A DNA stretch of 31,373 nt, taken from NCBI GenBank assembly GCA_039931245.1, contig JBDTSH010000012.1, positions 1-31,373 on the forward strand, in the 5' to 3' direction. The stretch comes from UBA4729 sp039931245. Lineage in GTDB: Bacteria > Patescibacteriota > Saccharimonadia > Saccharimonadales > UBA4665. Numbering within the stretch: the first letter of the stretch is position 1; each line of letters starts with the position of its first letter. Below are positions 15,056 to 23,120 of this stretch, one piece after another. The notes under the pieces were generated by a model. That model had not been told where the DNA came from, did not search any database, and saw only the letters and a program-made list of their open reading frames with translations. The position numbers and the translations under genes were made by a program.

Positions 15056-15783
15056 TAATCTTGGACGGCGAGAAGTTGCACTTCAAACACCAGTACGGCG
15101 TTCGCTGGAATCGGCCCTTGGCCTGCGGCCCCATAGCCGACCGATGGCGGCACAACGATGAGTCGTTTCCCGCCAACTTTCATGCCCGCGATACCCTCTT
15201 CCCAGCCGGGGATAACTTGATGGGCACCAAGCGTAAAAGTAAAGGGCTGCAACTTGCCGTCGCTGCCCGTCCGCGAGGCATCGAACAGGGTGCCGTTTGT
15301 CAGCCAGCCCTTGTAGTAGACGGCCGCTTTTTTGTTGGCCGTCAACGCAACGCCTTGACCGATTACCATATCACCGAACAAGGCACTCGTCGCACTCTTA
15401 TACTTATCATACTGGGCAAAGCTAGTCGGATCGGGCTCCTGTGTCGCGGAACCGGCCGAGCCGTTACTGGCCGAACCGGCCACTGGTTGCCGGGTATCTA
15501 GCTGGCCGAGGCTGCTGGCGCCCGGTGTTATCGCCACACCCAAATTCGACCCGGTTGCCGGGGCGGAAGTTTGGACTGATGACGGTGCCCCGTTAGTCGG
15601 CGGGGGGCTTTGATCGGTCGATAGGGGGATAGACTCACCGTAGACTGACTCACGCAGGCTTGACACATTTCGACCCATTAGATTTAGGTGGCTATAATGG
15701 GTGTAGCCCACCCAAGCGCCGGCTAAGACGACAATGCTGAGTAAGCTAGCTGTCCCAATCGCCACGTATTTATTTATAAACAT
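15055..15783 (-). CDS. Membrane-anchored FKBP-type peptidyl-prolyl isomerase
   Basis: The 242-aa protein has one N-terminal membrane segment (about residues 8-28, signal anchor), a long Ser/Thr/Pro/Gly/Ala-rich linker (about 45-125) and a C-terminal FKBP domain (about 138-242). Active-site residues are visible in VYYKGWLTNGTLFDAS (Tyr, Phe-Asp), the FKBP12 Trp59 equivalent in VIPGWEEGIAGM, and VPPSVGYGAAGQGPIPANA. It should act outside the membrane, speeding proline isomerisation in exported proteins. It lies downstream of the sortase and its LPNTG substrate, so it may help fold surface proteins, although a 134-bp gap makes co-transcription uncertain. Confidence 0.93.
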   Translation of the reverse strand: MFINKYVAIGTASLLSIVVLAGAWVGYTHYSHLNLMGRNVSSLRESVYGESIPLSTDQSPPPTNGAPSSVQTSAPATGSNLGVAITPGASSLGQLDTRQPVAGSASNGSAGSATQEPDPTSFAQYDKYKSATSALFGDMVIGQGVALTANKKAAVYYKGWLTNGTLFDASRTGSDGKLQPFTFTLGAHQVIPGWEEGIAGMKVGGKRLIVVPPSVGYGAAGQGPIPANAVLVFEVQLLAVQD

Positions 15784-15917
15784 CTCTTAAAGTGTAAGCT
15801 ACGCGCGGCATAAGCACAATCCGCAGAAACAACTGGAAATAATCATAGCGTCACTAAATTCACCTTGTCCGCTAAGAATAGAAGATTAGTGCTTAGGCTG
15901 TAGTGATGCGTCGCCTA

Positions 15918-16511
15918 CTAGGTGGATGATTTATCGGCAAAGACGACAAACCGATTCAAGTAATGACGTTGGGCACTATCCCACTCCCCCGCACAGGTGA
16001 TGATATTCAGATGCGTTCCGCTGGTACTATTAAAGACCGCGTCGTGCTGCTCCGTCTCGCTGTAAGTACGGACTTCCCGTACCACGAATGTGGCCGCGAG
16101 GCCTTTGGCGTCAACGACCATTATTTGGTCGCCCGGCTTGAGCTTATTGAGGCGAGCAAAAACAGCCGGTTCACCCTTTGGCCCGACGACGTGCCCGTCC
16201 ATCACGGCGCTGCCAACGTTACCGGGGATAGCCCCTAACTTATACCAGCCAACGCTGCTTGTACCAGTCGGCGCCACCATATCTCCGGCCGCATTTACGC
16301 CCGTATATTCGACAGGAGCATCAACACCGATTGACGGGATCTGTAGGCGAACTGGTATGCCCCGGTTTATTTCTAGAGGAGCCGGCGACGCTTGATTGCT
16401 TGGCACTACCACTTTTTCGGGCTGCCTGACTTGCACGGATGCGGGGGGCAATAAGCTGTAGCCGAAAATCGCCAGGAGTATCGCCAATACAAAAACGGCT
16501 GCTATAAGCAA
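15918..16511 (-). CDS. Class D/E/F-like sortase
   Basis: Sortases cut LPxTG-type signals and join proteins to the cell wall. The ORF has an N-terminal membrane helix (1-22), a Pro-rich spacer and the sortase domain (about 50-192) with H107 in MDGHV, C173 in LNIITCAGEWD and the catalytic Arg most likely R187 in NRFVVFA. About 197 aa from a TTG at 16511, the first NTG codon; however the frame stays open upstream, encoding a basic stretch (LKTGTRKTKRKKR) ideal as cytoplasmic flank of the helix, so the true start may be a rare ATT at 16559-16557, just after the stop of the upstream gene. That gene encodes an LPNTG protein, its evident substrate. Confidence 0.92.
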   Translation of the reverse strand: MLIAAVFVLAILLAIFGYSLLPPASVQVRQPEKVVVPSNQASPAPLEINRGIPVRLQIPSIGVDAPVEYTGVNAAGDMVAPTGTSSVGWYKLGAIPGNVGSAVMDGHVVGPKGEPAVFARLNKLKPGDQIMVVDAKGLAATFVVREVRTYSETEQHDAVFNSTSGTHLNIITCAGEWDSAQRHYLNRFVVFADKSST

Positions 16512-16561
16512 CCGTTTTTTGCGTTTCGTTTTTCTAGTGCCAGTTTTAAGCCGGTAAATAA

Positions 16562-17470
16562 CTAAGCTGCTGAAGAATATTTTTTGCGGAGTAAGTAAGT
16601 AGCGAGTAAGGCTGTGCTAATGACTACACCGAGGCCGACAAGTGGGGTCTGGCTACTATGTTGCGCGGCCAAACCGGTGTTTGGCAAGCCTGGAGTCGTT
16701 GCAGCCCCCGAAGTTCCAGCACCCACGCCGGCTGCGGTGGAAGCGGCTGAACAGCCTGGAACGGTATTAATAGTGTCTATGTCAGAAGTAACTGTGCCCC
16801 CAAAGGCTAATGCCCGACCAGTCCAAGTCACAGTTGATCCGATAGTTATACCCGAAGCATCAATAATTGTACCGGCAAATGTGGAGGTAGCACCAAGCGT
16901 AGTGGCTGCAGTCGGTGTCCACCACACATTACAGGCATTTGCTCCACCCGCCAGAACGACATTAGAATTTGCGCCGGTGGTGAGCGCCCCGTCCATCCTG
17001 AAAATGTACGTTCCGGCACCATCGAGCGTAATCGTTCCATTCACGGTAGTGTCGAGCGCACCGGGGATACAGTAAACACCCGGGTCATAGTGACCTAACC
17101 CACCGTTTGTGCTGGTATGTGTAGCGTCAGTAGCTAGGTTAACGGCGCCTGCCGCGAAGGTAAAGTCGCAGGTTTGACTGGCTAGGGCACTTAAGGTTGA
17201 GCCCTGATCGATGCCGGCCTGGTTGTAGGTGGCGTCAGCAACTCGAGTATTACCATTGACTGTGGGAGTCACGGCTGGCCCTGTCGTGTAGCCAAGATCA
17301 CCGTTTAGAACAGTCCCGGGGGTAGTATTAACGTAACTACCCGACAGAACGCTAAATGGCCCGGCAACGCCGAGGCTCGGAGAGGTGGCGGCATAGGCTG
17401 CCGGTGAGACGGCAAAGACTGCTAATAATAGTGCGACCAGTCCAAAAGATGTTTTTTGTAAATATTTCAT
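16562..17470 (-). CDS. LPNTG-anchored DUF3494 ice-binding-like surface protein
   Basis: The 302-aa precursor has a signal peptide (cleavage after AYA, residue 27), a DUF3494 beta-solenoid domain (about 33-236; hallmarks FSVLSGSYVNTTPGTVLNGDLG, TYNQAG, LGHYDPGVYC, GTYIFRMDGALTTGANSNV and WWTPT...LGATSTFAGTI), a short Ala/Gly/Thr linker, LPNTG at 262-266, a membrane helix (about 277-294) and RKKYSSAA. The tail is a textbook cell-wall sorting signal. DUF3494 members bind ice, but many mesophile members are presumed adhesins. With the sortase directly downstream this forms a display pair; adhesion to a host cell is a reasonable alternative to ice binding. The start has GGGA about 9 bases upstream. 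Confidence 0.93.
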   Translation of the reverse strand: MKYLQKTSFGLVALLLAVFAVSPAAYAATSPSLGVAGPFSVLSGSYVNTTPGTVLNGDLGYTTGPAVTPTVNGNTRVADATYNQAGIDQGSTLSALASQTCDFTFAAGAVNLATDATHTSTNGGLGHYDPGVYCIPGALDTTVNGTITLDGAGTYIFRMDGALTTGANSNVVLAGGANACNVWWTPTAATTLGATSTFAGTIIDASGITIGSTVTWTGRALAFGGTVTSDIDTINTVPGCSAASTAAGVGAGTSGAATTPGLPNTGLAAQHSSQTPLVGLGVVISTALLATYLLRKKYSSAA

Positions 17471-17537
17471 TATTTATTTCCCAACTTAATTTTCCATATA
17501 AATTATGCCTTAAGATTACCACAATTATGTTGCTAAC

Positions 17538-17574
17538 GTTAACTTATTTGTAATTACCACCTCTATTTGTTAAC
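17538..17574. promoter_or_regulatory. Paired GTTAAC palindromes upstream of the surface-protein gene
   Basis: GTTAAC occurs at 17538-17543 and 17569-17574, 31 bp apart (close to three helix turns), in the AT-rich gap between the LPNTG gene and ssrA. This could be an operator, but two six-base palindromes in AT-rich DNA may be chance. Confidence 0.25.
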
Positions 17575-17591
17575 CTGTTCGCCACCCCAAA

Positions 17592-17621
17592 CAAAAAAGA
17601 CCTTCGATATTGTCGAAAGTC
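17592..17621 (-). terminator. Rho-independent terminator of ssrA
   Basis: On the minus strand GACTTTCGA (17621-17613), a five-base loop and TCGAAGGTC (17607-17599) form a 9-bp stem with one G-T pair, followed by six T (17598-17593). It lies five bases after the mature tmRNA 3' end. Confidence 0.9.
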
Positions 17622-17626
17622 TCTTT

Positions 17627-18012
17627 TGGAGGAGCTGGCGGGCACTGCCCCCGCGTCCGCCGGTTTATCTTGGTTAGTCGTCTACAGGCATAGTTTGTTT
17701 TGCTGTCTTAGGGAATAAGTATTTAAACAAACAAACATCTTACTCCAGCATTCCTTAGTCTTAGCAGTCAGTCAGGAAAGTTCTCACTGAGCATCCAGAA
17801 AAATTACGTATCTTTGCATTATCTGGCGTCATGCGCGACACGGCACTAGTAATTAAACTAGGCTGTTGCGAAAGCGGGTGAACGACGTGCAAGCACGTTG
17901 TTTACCATATCGCTAATAGAAGTTTTTGCATCTATTGGATTTTGCCTATACGCTGACAAGCGACCTGCTGATCTAACCGATAAAGTCCAACGTCGAGCTT
18001 AAAGTCAGCCCC
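17627..18012 (-). ncRNA. ssrA: Transfer-messenger RNA (tmRNA)
   Basis: tmRNA rescues stalled ribosomes by acting first as alanyl-tRNA and then as mRNA for a degradation tag. The 5' end GGGGCTGACTT (18012) pairs with CAGCTCC near the 3' end to make the acceptor stem; the T-arm region GGACGCGGGGGCAGTGCCCGCC and CCA (ending 17627) are encoded. The discriminator base is U instead of the usual A. The resume codon is GCA at 17929-17927, in AATAGATGCAAAA, closely matching E. coli AATAGTCGCAAAC. The tag frame has 23 codons, starting AKTSIS and ending RRSPAFATA, then TAG (17860-17858), with a second in-frame TAG three codons on. It has its own promoter and terminator and follows ksgA. Confidence 0.95.
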
Positions 18013-18051
18013 CTGATTATCCTGCGGTGACGTCTGTTCCGCAGACCCATT

Positions 18052-18060
18052 ATTATAGCA
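18052..18060 (-). promoter_or_regulatory. Extended -10 promoter of ssrA
   Basis: TGCTATAAT on the minus strand (18060-18052), just after the ksgA stop. Transcription would start near 18045, leaving about 33 leader bases that fold as GTCTG-CGGAA-CAGAC before the mature 5' end; such a leader would be removed by RNase P. I see no good -35 box, which an extended -10 can offset. Confidence 0.65.
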
Positions 18061-18064
18061 TCTT

Positions 18065-18856
18065 TTACGATTTATTGACAGTAGCGGTATAAATGGCATA
18101 CCAGGAGTCGAGTGACAAGTTTTGCGGTCGGAGACGGGCCTCTATACCGGCAGCATCGAGCAAGGCCTGGGTCTCTGGCTTAGTGAGATGCAGCCCGGCA
18201 CTCAAGGAGTTGAGCAGGGTTTTACGGCGTTGGCTGAAACCCGCTTTCACGAGGCGGAAAAAGCTTTTCGGATCGAGATCCGCAAACAGCAAGGTCGGGC
18301 GCCGTTCGAGAATCAAGATTTGCGAATCGACTTTTGGCGGCGGGCTGAACAGAGCGGCTGGCACCTTGATGCCGAGCGACGTCTGCCAATAAAACTGCGC
18401 CGTCACGCTCAACAGCGACATGGCGCCCGGGGCAGCCACGACCCGTTCCGCTACTTCTTTCTGGACCAACAGCACGGCCATGGCCGGCTGGTTGGGTGTT
18501 TCACTCATAACGCGGATGAGATTACTCGTTAAGTAATAGGGAATATTGGCGACAACTTTGTAATCGGGAGGGAGCTGCGTAAAATCGAAACTCAAGATAT
18601 CACTTATCACGACGCTCAAGTCATTGGACGGGACGCGCGACGGCAAGTCTTTGGCGAGAGCGGCATCAAACTCGACCGCGACGACCTTGTCGGCGGCTTG
18701 AACCAAGAGTTCGGTTAGGCTGCCCAGCCCCGGCCCAATCTCGAGGACAGTGTCAGTCGTTCGGACGCGCGCCGCATCGACCATGGCCTGTAAACTAGTG
18801 AAGTCCGTCAGCCAGTGTTGGCCGAGTGACTTCTTTGGAATGGGAGCATCACCCAT
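18065..18856 (-). CDS. rsmA: 16S rRNA (adenine-N6,N6) dimethyltransferase RsmA/KsgA
   Basis: RsmA dimethylates two adjacent adenines in helix 45 of 16S rRNA late in 30S assembly, using S-adenosylmethionine. The 263-aa ORF shows KKSLGQHWLTD at the N-terminus, the SAM loop LEIGPGLGSLTELL, VAVEFDAALA, the catalytic motif ANIPYYLTS (family N-I-P-Y), SPPPKVDSQIL and the C-terminal FSQRRKTLLNSL. Length and order are normal. The family often lies next to tatD/rnmV; here its neighbours are the wall protein upstream and ssrA downstream. The start ATG at 18856 has no clear ribosome site. Confidence 0.96.
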   Translation of the reverse strand: MGDAPIPKKSLGQHWLTDFTSLQAMVDAARVRTTDTVLEIGPGLGSLTELLVQAADKVVAVEFDAALAKDLPSRVPSNDLSVVISDILSFDFTQLPPDYKVVANIPYYLTSNLIRVMSETPNQPAMAVLLVQKEVAERVVAAPGAMSLLSVTAQFYWQTSLGIKVPAALFSPPPKVDSQILILERRPTLLFADLDPKSFFRLVKAGFSQRRKTLLNSLSAGLHLTKPETQALLDAAGIEARLRPQNLSLDSWYAIYTATVNKS

Positions 18857-18962
18857 TCCGAGCCATTCGGTCCCGGCGATTGATAGGTTCGCGGGTGCTG
18901 ACTTCTGAAGCTATAATATTGTCCAAGACAACCTTTCTTTACAGTATAGTATCACGTTAAAT

Positions 18963-20240
18963 CTACCAGTTATGGTAGTTAATCCAGTGGGTGTAAGCCG
19001 CCCCCCAACTGCCATATCGACCCTGGGCATAGCCCGAACACCAGCGCAGTTGCGTCACGGGATTGGTTTGCCAATCAGCGCCGGCGCTGGCCATTTTAAT
19101 ACCCGGTGTCGACTGGCACAGGCCATAGCCGCCCGTACTGGGCACGGAGCCGGAGTACGCCGGACAACCGCCGTATTGACCCTGGGCTTTAGTGGGACAC
19201 CAGCCGGATTCGTGACTAATAATGTAATCCGCATAGTTATAGTCACCGGGAGCAATACCCGCTAGTGCCATATCGCCCTTAATGCCGCTCAAGCTGGTAC
19301 CCGTCACGTTAATTTGGGTGATTGCCGGTACCGTCACGACGGTTTGCAGTAAGCTCCGGCTGACGACAATATTGTTTCGCAAGTTATCCTGATAGGTCGT
19401 CACTTTCGATCCCGCCGAACCTTTCTGACGGACGGCACTCGTCCCATAAGCCAGCCCCGGATCCTGAATCGTCTCGACCGGCATGGCGATGACTTCGGTA
19501 ACCGACTCAATCTTCACGCCCACTCTCGTCACGAACACCTGAGTGTTAGGGGTTAGCGGGGTGTCCTGGCTTGGCGTGACCTGATCATCTTTGGCTAACT
19601 TAATGTTTTTTTGCTGGAGCAGATCACCGACCGTATCGGCGTGGGTGCGCAGGGCCAACGCCGTACCGTACAAGTTTAGGTTTACCGGTAGCGATCGACT
19701 TATGTCGACTACCTGGCCGACAACCCCGCTCTTCACAAAATTCTGGACGGGGTCGACGCTGACCGCATCCTCGGGATAGACCGCCATATTCGCTTGAGTG
19801 ACGATGGCGCGGGGCGTTGTCGCCGCGCTAAAGGTATACGTTTTGGTGGTCCCATCGACAATCTGCACCGGCACCGCCCGGTAGATATTGACTCGAAATT
19901 GGTCCTGATCAATCCGGCTGAGGAGCGTCGGCTCGACTACATCGCCTTCGTGTAGTTGTATATTCAACTTCTTTAATAGTCCCCCGACCGTGGCGTCACG
20001 GCTGGGCACGGTTTGTTGGATATGATCGTAGGAAATGATGACGATTTTAGCGTCCGGCGGGGCGACCAAATGATGAGTCGTGACGGCAACCGCATAGCCG
20101 ATAGCGGTCAGCGTCATTAAGACAGCAAAGGTCATGAATGGTACCGCGAACGGGTGACGACTGGCGACTTTAATCGTCGTGACTCGCTTTTTATGCGCAC
20201 GGGATAACTTTTTCCAAGACTCGTAAAGTGGTTTGTTCAT
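18963..20240 (-). CDS. YabE-like wall protein: DUF348 repeats, G5 and C-terminal lysozyme-like domain
   Basis: The 425-aa protein has a basic cytoplasmic N-terminus, one membrane helix (about 34-56), DUF348 ubiquitin-like repeats (about 62-105, about 122-165 and about 185-235, each with a TVGxLLxxxNI-like core in the best two), a G5 domain (about 243-318, VTEVIAMPVETIQDPGLAYG...GSKVTTYQ) and a C-terminal lysozyme/Rpf-like domain (about 335-425, beginning YADYIISHESGWCPTKAQ with a plausible catalytic Glu, then GYGLCQSTPG and THWINYHNW). Such proteins cleave or remodel peptidoglycan at the cell surface. Four Cys in the last domain could form disulfides. It may serve self-growth or attack on a host cell wall; sequence alone does not say. 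Confidence 0.9.
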   Translation of the reverse strand: MNKPLYESWKKLSRAHKKRVTTIKVASRHPFAVPFMTFAVLMTLTAIGYAVAVTTHHLVAPPDAKIVIISYDHIQQTVPSRDATVGGLLKKLNIQLHEGDVVEPTLLSRIDQDQFRVNIYRAVPVQIVDGTTKTYTFSAATTPRAIVTQANMAVYPEDAVSVDPVQNFVKSGVVGQVVDISRSLPVNLNLYGTALALRTHADTVGDLLQQKNIKLAKDDQVTPSQDTPLTPNTQVFVTRVGVKIESVTEVIAMPVETIQDPGLAYGTSAVRQKGSAGSKVTTYQDNLRNNIVVSRSLLQTVVTVPAITQINVTGTSLSGIKGDMALAGIAPGDYNYADYIISHESGWCPTKAQGQYGGCPAYSGSVPSTGGYGLCQSTPGIKMASAGADWQTNPVTQLRWCSGYAQGRYGSWGAAYTHWINYHNW

Positions 20241-20348
20241 ATCTGAAATAGCGGTGGTTTCTGCCTGCTTTGATTGCGCAAAACGCCGCCAAACTATCTT
20301 ATAATTGTAGCAAATCCAGGACGCGTTTCATACCGTCTTCCAGATAGC

Positions 20349-20369
20349 AAAAGACCAGACATTAGTCTG
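20349..20369 (-). terminator. Possible terminator after the pcrA-NUDIX genes
   Basis: On the minus strand CAGAC-TAAT-GTCTG (20369-20356) is followed by GTCTTTTGC. The stem is only 5 bp and the T-run four bases long, so this is a weak call, but it sits 30 bp after the NUDIX stop. Confidence 0.4.
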
Positions 20370-20398
20370 AGATGACAGGCGCCGAGTAAGGAAGGCTG

Positions 20399-20857
20399 CT
20401 AATCGAACCACGCTTCGAGTGCTTCCTGAACCTCTTGGCTCAGCTGGCGGCTAGACAATTGGCGGTAGTCGAACCAGCCGATAGCGACAATTTCACCCCG
20501 CTGTCGCTGAACTGGCGCAGTCGTAGCCAGATCAACGACAAAGAGATCATAGCGAAAACGCAGCCCGTTACTGTTGGCCGTCGTATTGGCCAAGAACTGA
20601 AAATCTTTGAGGGGCACGTCCAGGGTTGTTTCTTCGGCGAGCTCCCGTTGAGCGCCCGTCAGCGAATCTTCCCCCCGGTGTCGACCACCACCCGGTAAGG
20701 ACCACTTACCGTCGCCCAGCCAGGATTTTACGAGTAAGACCTGTTGGTCGCATACCACGAGCAGCCGCGTCCGCTGACTGAAGTGCAGGTAGACCCACAG
20801 ACCGGGCCACATCAGCCAATAGACGAATAGGCCACTTTTTTGCTGCCACGGCATCAT
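20399..20857 (-). CDS. NUDIX hydrolase with N-terminal membrane-like segment
   Basis: The 152-aa ORF has a complete NUDIX box in GGGRHRGEDSLTGAQRELAEETTLDV (about residues 56-81), preceded by WSLPGG. Before the fold there is an unusual hydrophobic aromatic stretch (FVYWLMWPGLWVYLHF, about residues 11-26) that could associate with the membrane. The substrate cannot be assigned. ATG 20857 overlaps the pcrA stop as ATGA, so the two are co-translated; that pairing hints at nucleotide-pool cleaning linked to DNA repair, but this is inference only. Confidence 0.92.
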   Translation of the reverse strand: MMPWQQKSGLFVYWLMWPGLWVYLHFSQRTRLLVVCDQQVLLVKSWLGDGKWSLPGGGRHRGEDSLTGAQRELAEETTLDVPLKDFQFLANTTANSNGLRFRYDLFVVDLATTAPVQRQRGEIVAIGWFDYRQLSSRQLSQEVQEALEAWFD

Positions 20858-23034
20858 AATTTTTCGAGGGGGGCGAAGGCAATGTTAAGCTTACGGCTCC
20901 CCTTGCCTTTAAAATAGATCACCGCCGTATCTCCATCGAGCTCCATCACGGTGCCGACGCCAAAGATTTGGTGGCGCACCCCATCACCTTCGTTGAGTTC
21001 GGGTACGTAGCGGGGCTCCTGGCTCACCGTCGCTGAGCTGCCCGCACCGGGCTGCCAGTCGTTATTGTGATAACCCGCTCCACTGCCGGATTGACCCAGA
21101 CTCGTCTCGGTGGCCGTGGCCACGAACTCGGCGTCTATTTCCGATAAGAAGCGTGACGGCGGGTTGTGCTGTAGTCCACCGTAGAGCAGTCGGCTGGTGG
21201 CGTAGATCATGTAAAGTTCTTCTTTCGCCCGGGTCATACCGACGTAGCATAGGCGCCGCTCCTCTTCCATCTCACCCTGGTCGTAGAGGGCGCGGGAGTG
21301 GGGAAAGATTGTTTCTTCGAGGCCGACCATAAAGACCGCCGGAAACTCCAGGCCCTTGGCGGCATGCAGCGTCATTAACGTCACGGCGTCATTATCGAAA
21401 TCGGCCGTATCAAGATCACTCACCAGCGCGACTTCCTCTAAGAAACCGTCGAGCCCGACATCTCGATATTCCTGCGCGACACTCAACAGTTCTTTGACGT
21501 TTTCTTGGCGAGCATCGCCTTGCGGCGTGCCATCACCGATGTAGTCCAAGTAGCCGATTCGACGCAGTAGCGAATCAATCAGAACATCGACCGTGGAATC
21601 GACCTGCACCTCGCGGAGGCTCGTCAGTATGTCACCGAGCTCACTCAGGCTCTTGCGGGCTTTGCTGGTCACCGTGGGACAATCGGCGGCGCGCGTTAAG
21701 GCGGCGAATAATGACAACTCTTGGTCGTGCTGCCAGGCAAAGAAATTTTGTAATGATTTTGCCCCGACGCCTCTCGTCGGTACATTGACGACCCGCTCAA
21801 AACTCACCCGGTCTTCGGGCTGAAAAATTAAGCGCAAGTAGGCGATGATGTCTTTGATTTCCTTGCGGTCATAAAACCGCTGGCCACCCACTATTCGGTA
21901 GGGAATGCCATAGTGAACGAGGGCTTCTTCGACGGAACGGCTCTGGGCATTCGTCCGGTAGAGCACGGCGTAGTCGAGGTAGGAACGGCGGCCGCTGTCG
22001 ACACCGTGCCGGACCCGACTAATAATACCCTCGGCCTCGGCTCGCTCGCTGTGAACCTGTACCATTTGTACCGGCATACCACCGGCCGCTTCGGTCCAAA
22101 GTTCCTTATCCGAGCGCTGCTTATTTTTAGTAATAATCGCGTGGGCCGCATCCAGGATATGTTTCGTTGAACGATAGTTTTGCTCGAGCTTTATGACAGC
22201 GCAATCCTTATAGTCTTTTTCAAAATTGAGTATATTGCGAAAGTCAGCCCCCCGCCAAGCATAAATACTTTGCCAGTCATCACCACAAACAGCAATATTA
22301 CGGTGTTCGTTAGTCAGAAGTTTAATAAGTTTATATTGGGCGGCGTTAGTATCTTGGTACTCATCGATCATGATATAGCTAAATTGAGCTTGCCACTTGG
22401 CCCGGATCGCTGGTTGGGTTTGCAGCATATGGACGGTGCGATTAATCAAATCGTCAAAATCGAGGGCCGACGCGTCGCGCAGTGATCGCTCATAGAGTGG
22501 ATAGACCTGAGCGGCCGCCCGTTGGGCCGGACTCTTGGCCGTCCCGGCGTACTCACTCGCCGTCATCATTTCGTTTTTAGCGCTGCTTATCTGGCTGGCA
22601 ATCACTCGGGGAGGAAAGGCCTTCTCATCGATCATCAACTGTTTAGTCGCCTGCTTGACGGCGGCGAGGCGATCGGATTCGTCAAAAATAACAAAAGTGC
22701 GGGCGATCCCAATGCTCTCACCATCTTGGCGCAAGAGGCGGACGCAAATGCCGTGAAACGTACCCATATACGGCATGAAACCCCGGTGATCGGCATTTTG
22801 GCCGAGCAATTCACCGACCCGGTGGCGCATTTCTTTGGCGGCCTTGTTAGTAAACGTCACCGCCAGAATATTGTGGGGCGTGGCTCGGTGGGTAGCGATG
22901 AGGTAAGCGATCCGGTGGGTCAGCGTTTTGGTCTTGCCGCTGCCGGCGCCGGCCTGGATCAATAAAGGTCCGTCGGTGGTCTGCACCGCGCGGCGTTGTT
23001 CGGGATTAAGTCCGGTTAAAAGTTCGTCTAACAC
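20854..23034 (-). CDS. pcrA: UvrD/PcrA-type superfamily 1A DNA helicase
   Basis: This 3'-5' helicase unwinds DNA in repair and clears proteins or recombination intermediates. The 726-aa ORF carries the SF1 motifs in order: LNPEQRRAV (Q motif), AGAGSGKTKTL (Walker A), AVTFTNKAAKEM (Ia), MIDEYQDTN (II), VCGDDWQSIYAWRGAD (III), LEQNYRST (IV), VTLMTLHAAKGLEFP (V), EERRLCYVGMTRAKEELYMI (VI). The C-terminal GDGVRHQIFGVGTVMEL with IAFAPLEKL is the Tudor-like domain of PcrA that binds RNA polymerase. Length is normal. It may start a transcript of its own (86-bp gap upstream) and overlaps the NUDIX gene downstream. Confidence 0.96.
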   Translation of the reverse strand: MLDELLTGLNPEQRRAVQTTDGPLLIQAGAGSGKTKTLTHRIAYLIATHRATPHNILAVTFTNKAAKEMRHRVGELLGQNADHRGFMPYMGTFHGICVRLLRQDGESIGIARTFVIFDESDRLAAVKQATKQLMIDEKAFPPRVIASQISSAKNEMMTASEYAGTAKSPAQRAAAQVYPLYERSLRDASALDFDDLINRTVHMLQTQPAIRAKWQAQFSYIMIDEYQDTNAAQYKLIKLLTNEHRNIAVCGDDWQSIYAWRGADFRNILNFEKDYKDCAVIKLEQNYRSTKHILDAAHAIITKNKQRSDKELWTEAAGGMPVQMVQVHSERAEAEGIISRVRHGVDSGRRSYLDYAVLYRTNAQSRSVEEALVHYGIPYRIVGGQRFYDRKEIKDIIAYLRLIFQPEDRVSFERVVNVPTRGVGAKSLQNFFAWQHDQELSLFAALTRAADCPTVTSKARKSLSELGDILTSLREVQVDSTVDVLIDSLLRRIGYLDYIGDGTPQGDARQENVKELLSVAQEYRDVGLDGFLEEVALVSDLDTADFDNDAVTLMTLHAAKGLEFPAVFMVGLEETIFPHSRALYDQGEMEEERRLCYVGMTRAKEELYMIYATSRLLYGGLQHNPPSRFLSEIDAEFVATATETSLGQSGSGAGYHNNDWQPGAGSSATVSQEPRYVPELNEGDGVRHQIFGVGTVMELDGDTAVIYFKGKGSRKLNIAFAPLEKL

Positions 23035-23120
23035 TCACCTATAGTAGCAAAGATAGGGGCGCTTAACTGTTGTAACTTCCATCAAGCGGCTGCAATAATC
23101 ACCAATTATTCTGAAGTGGT

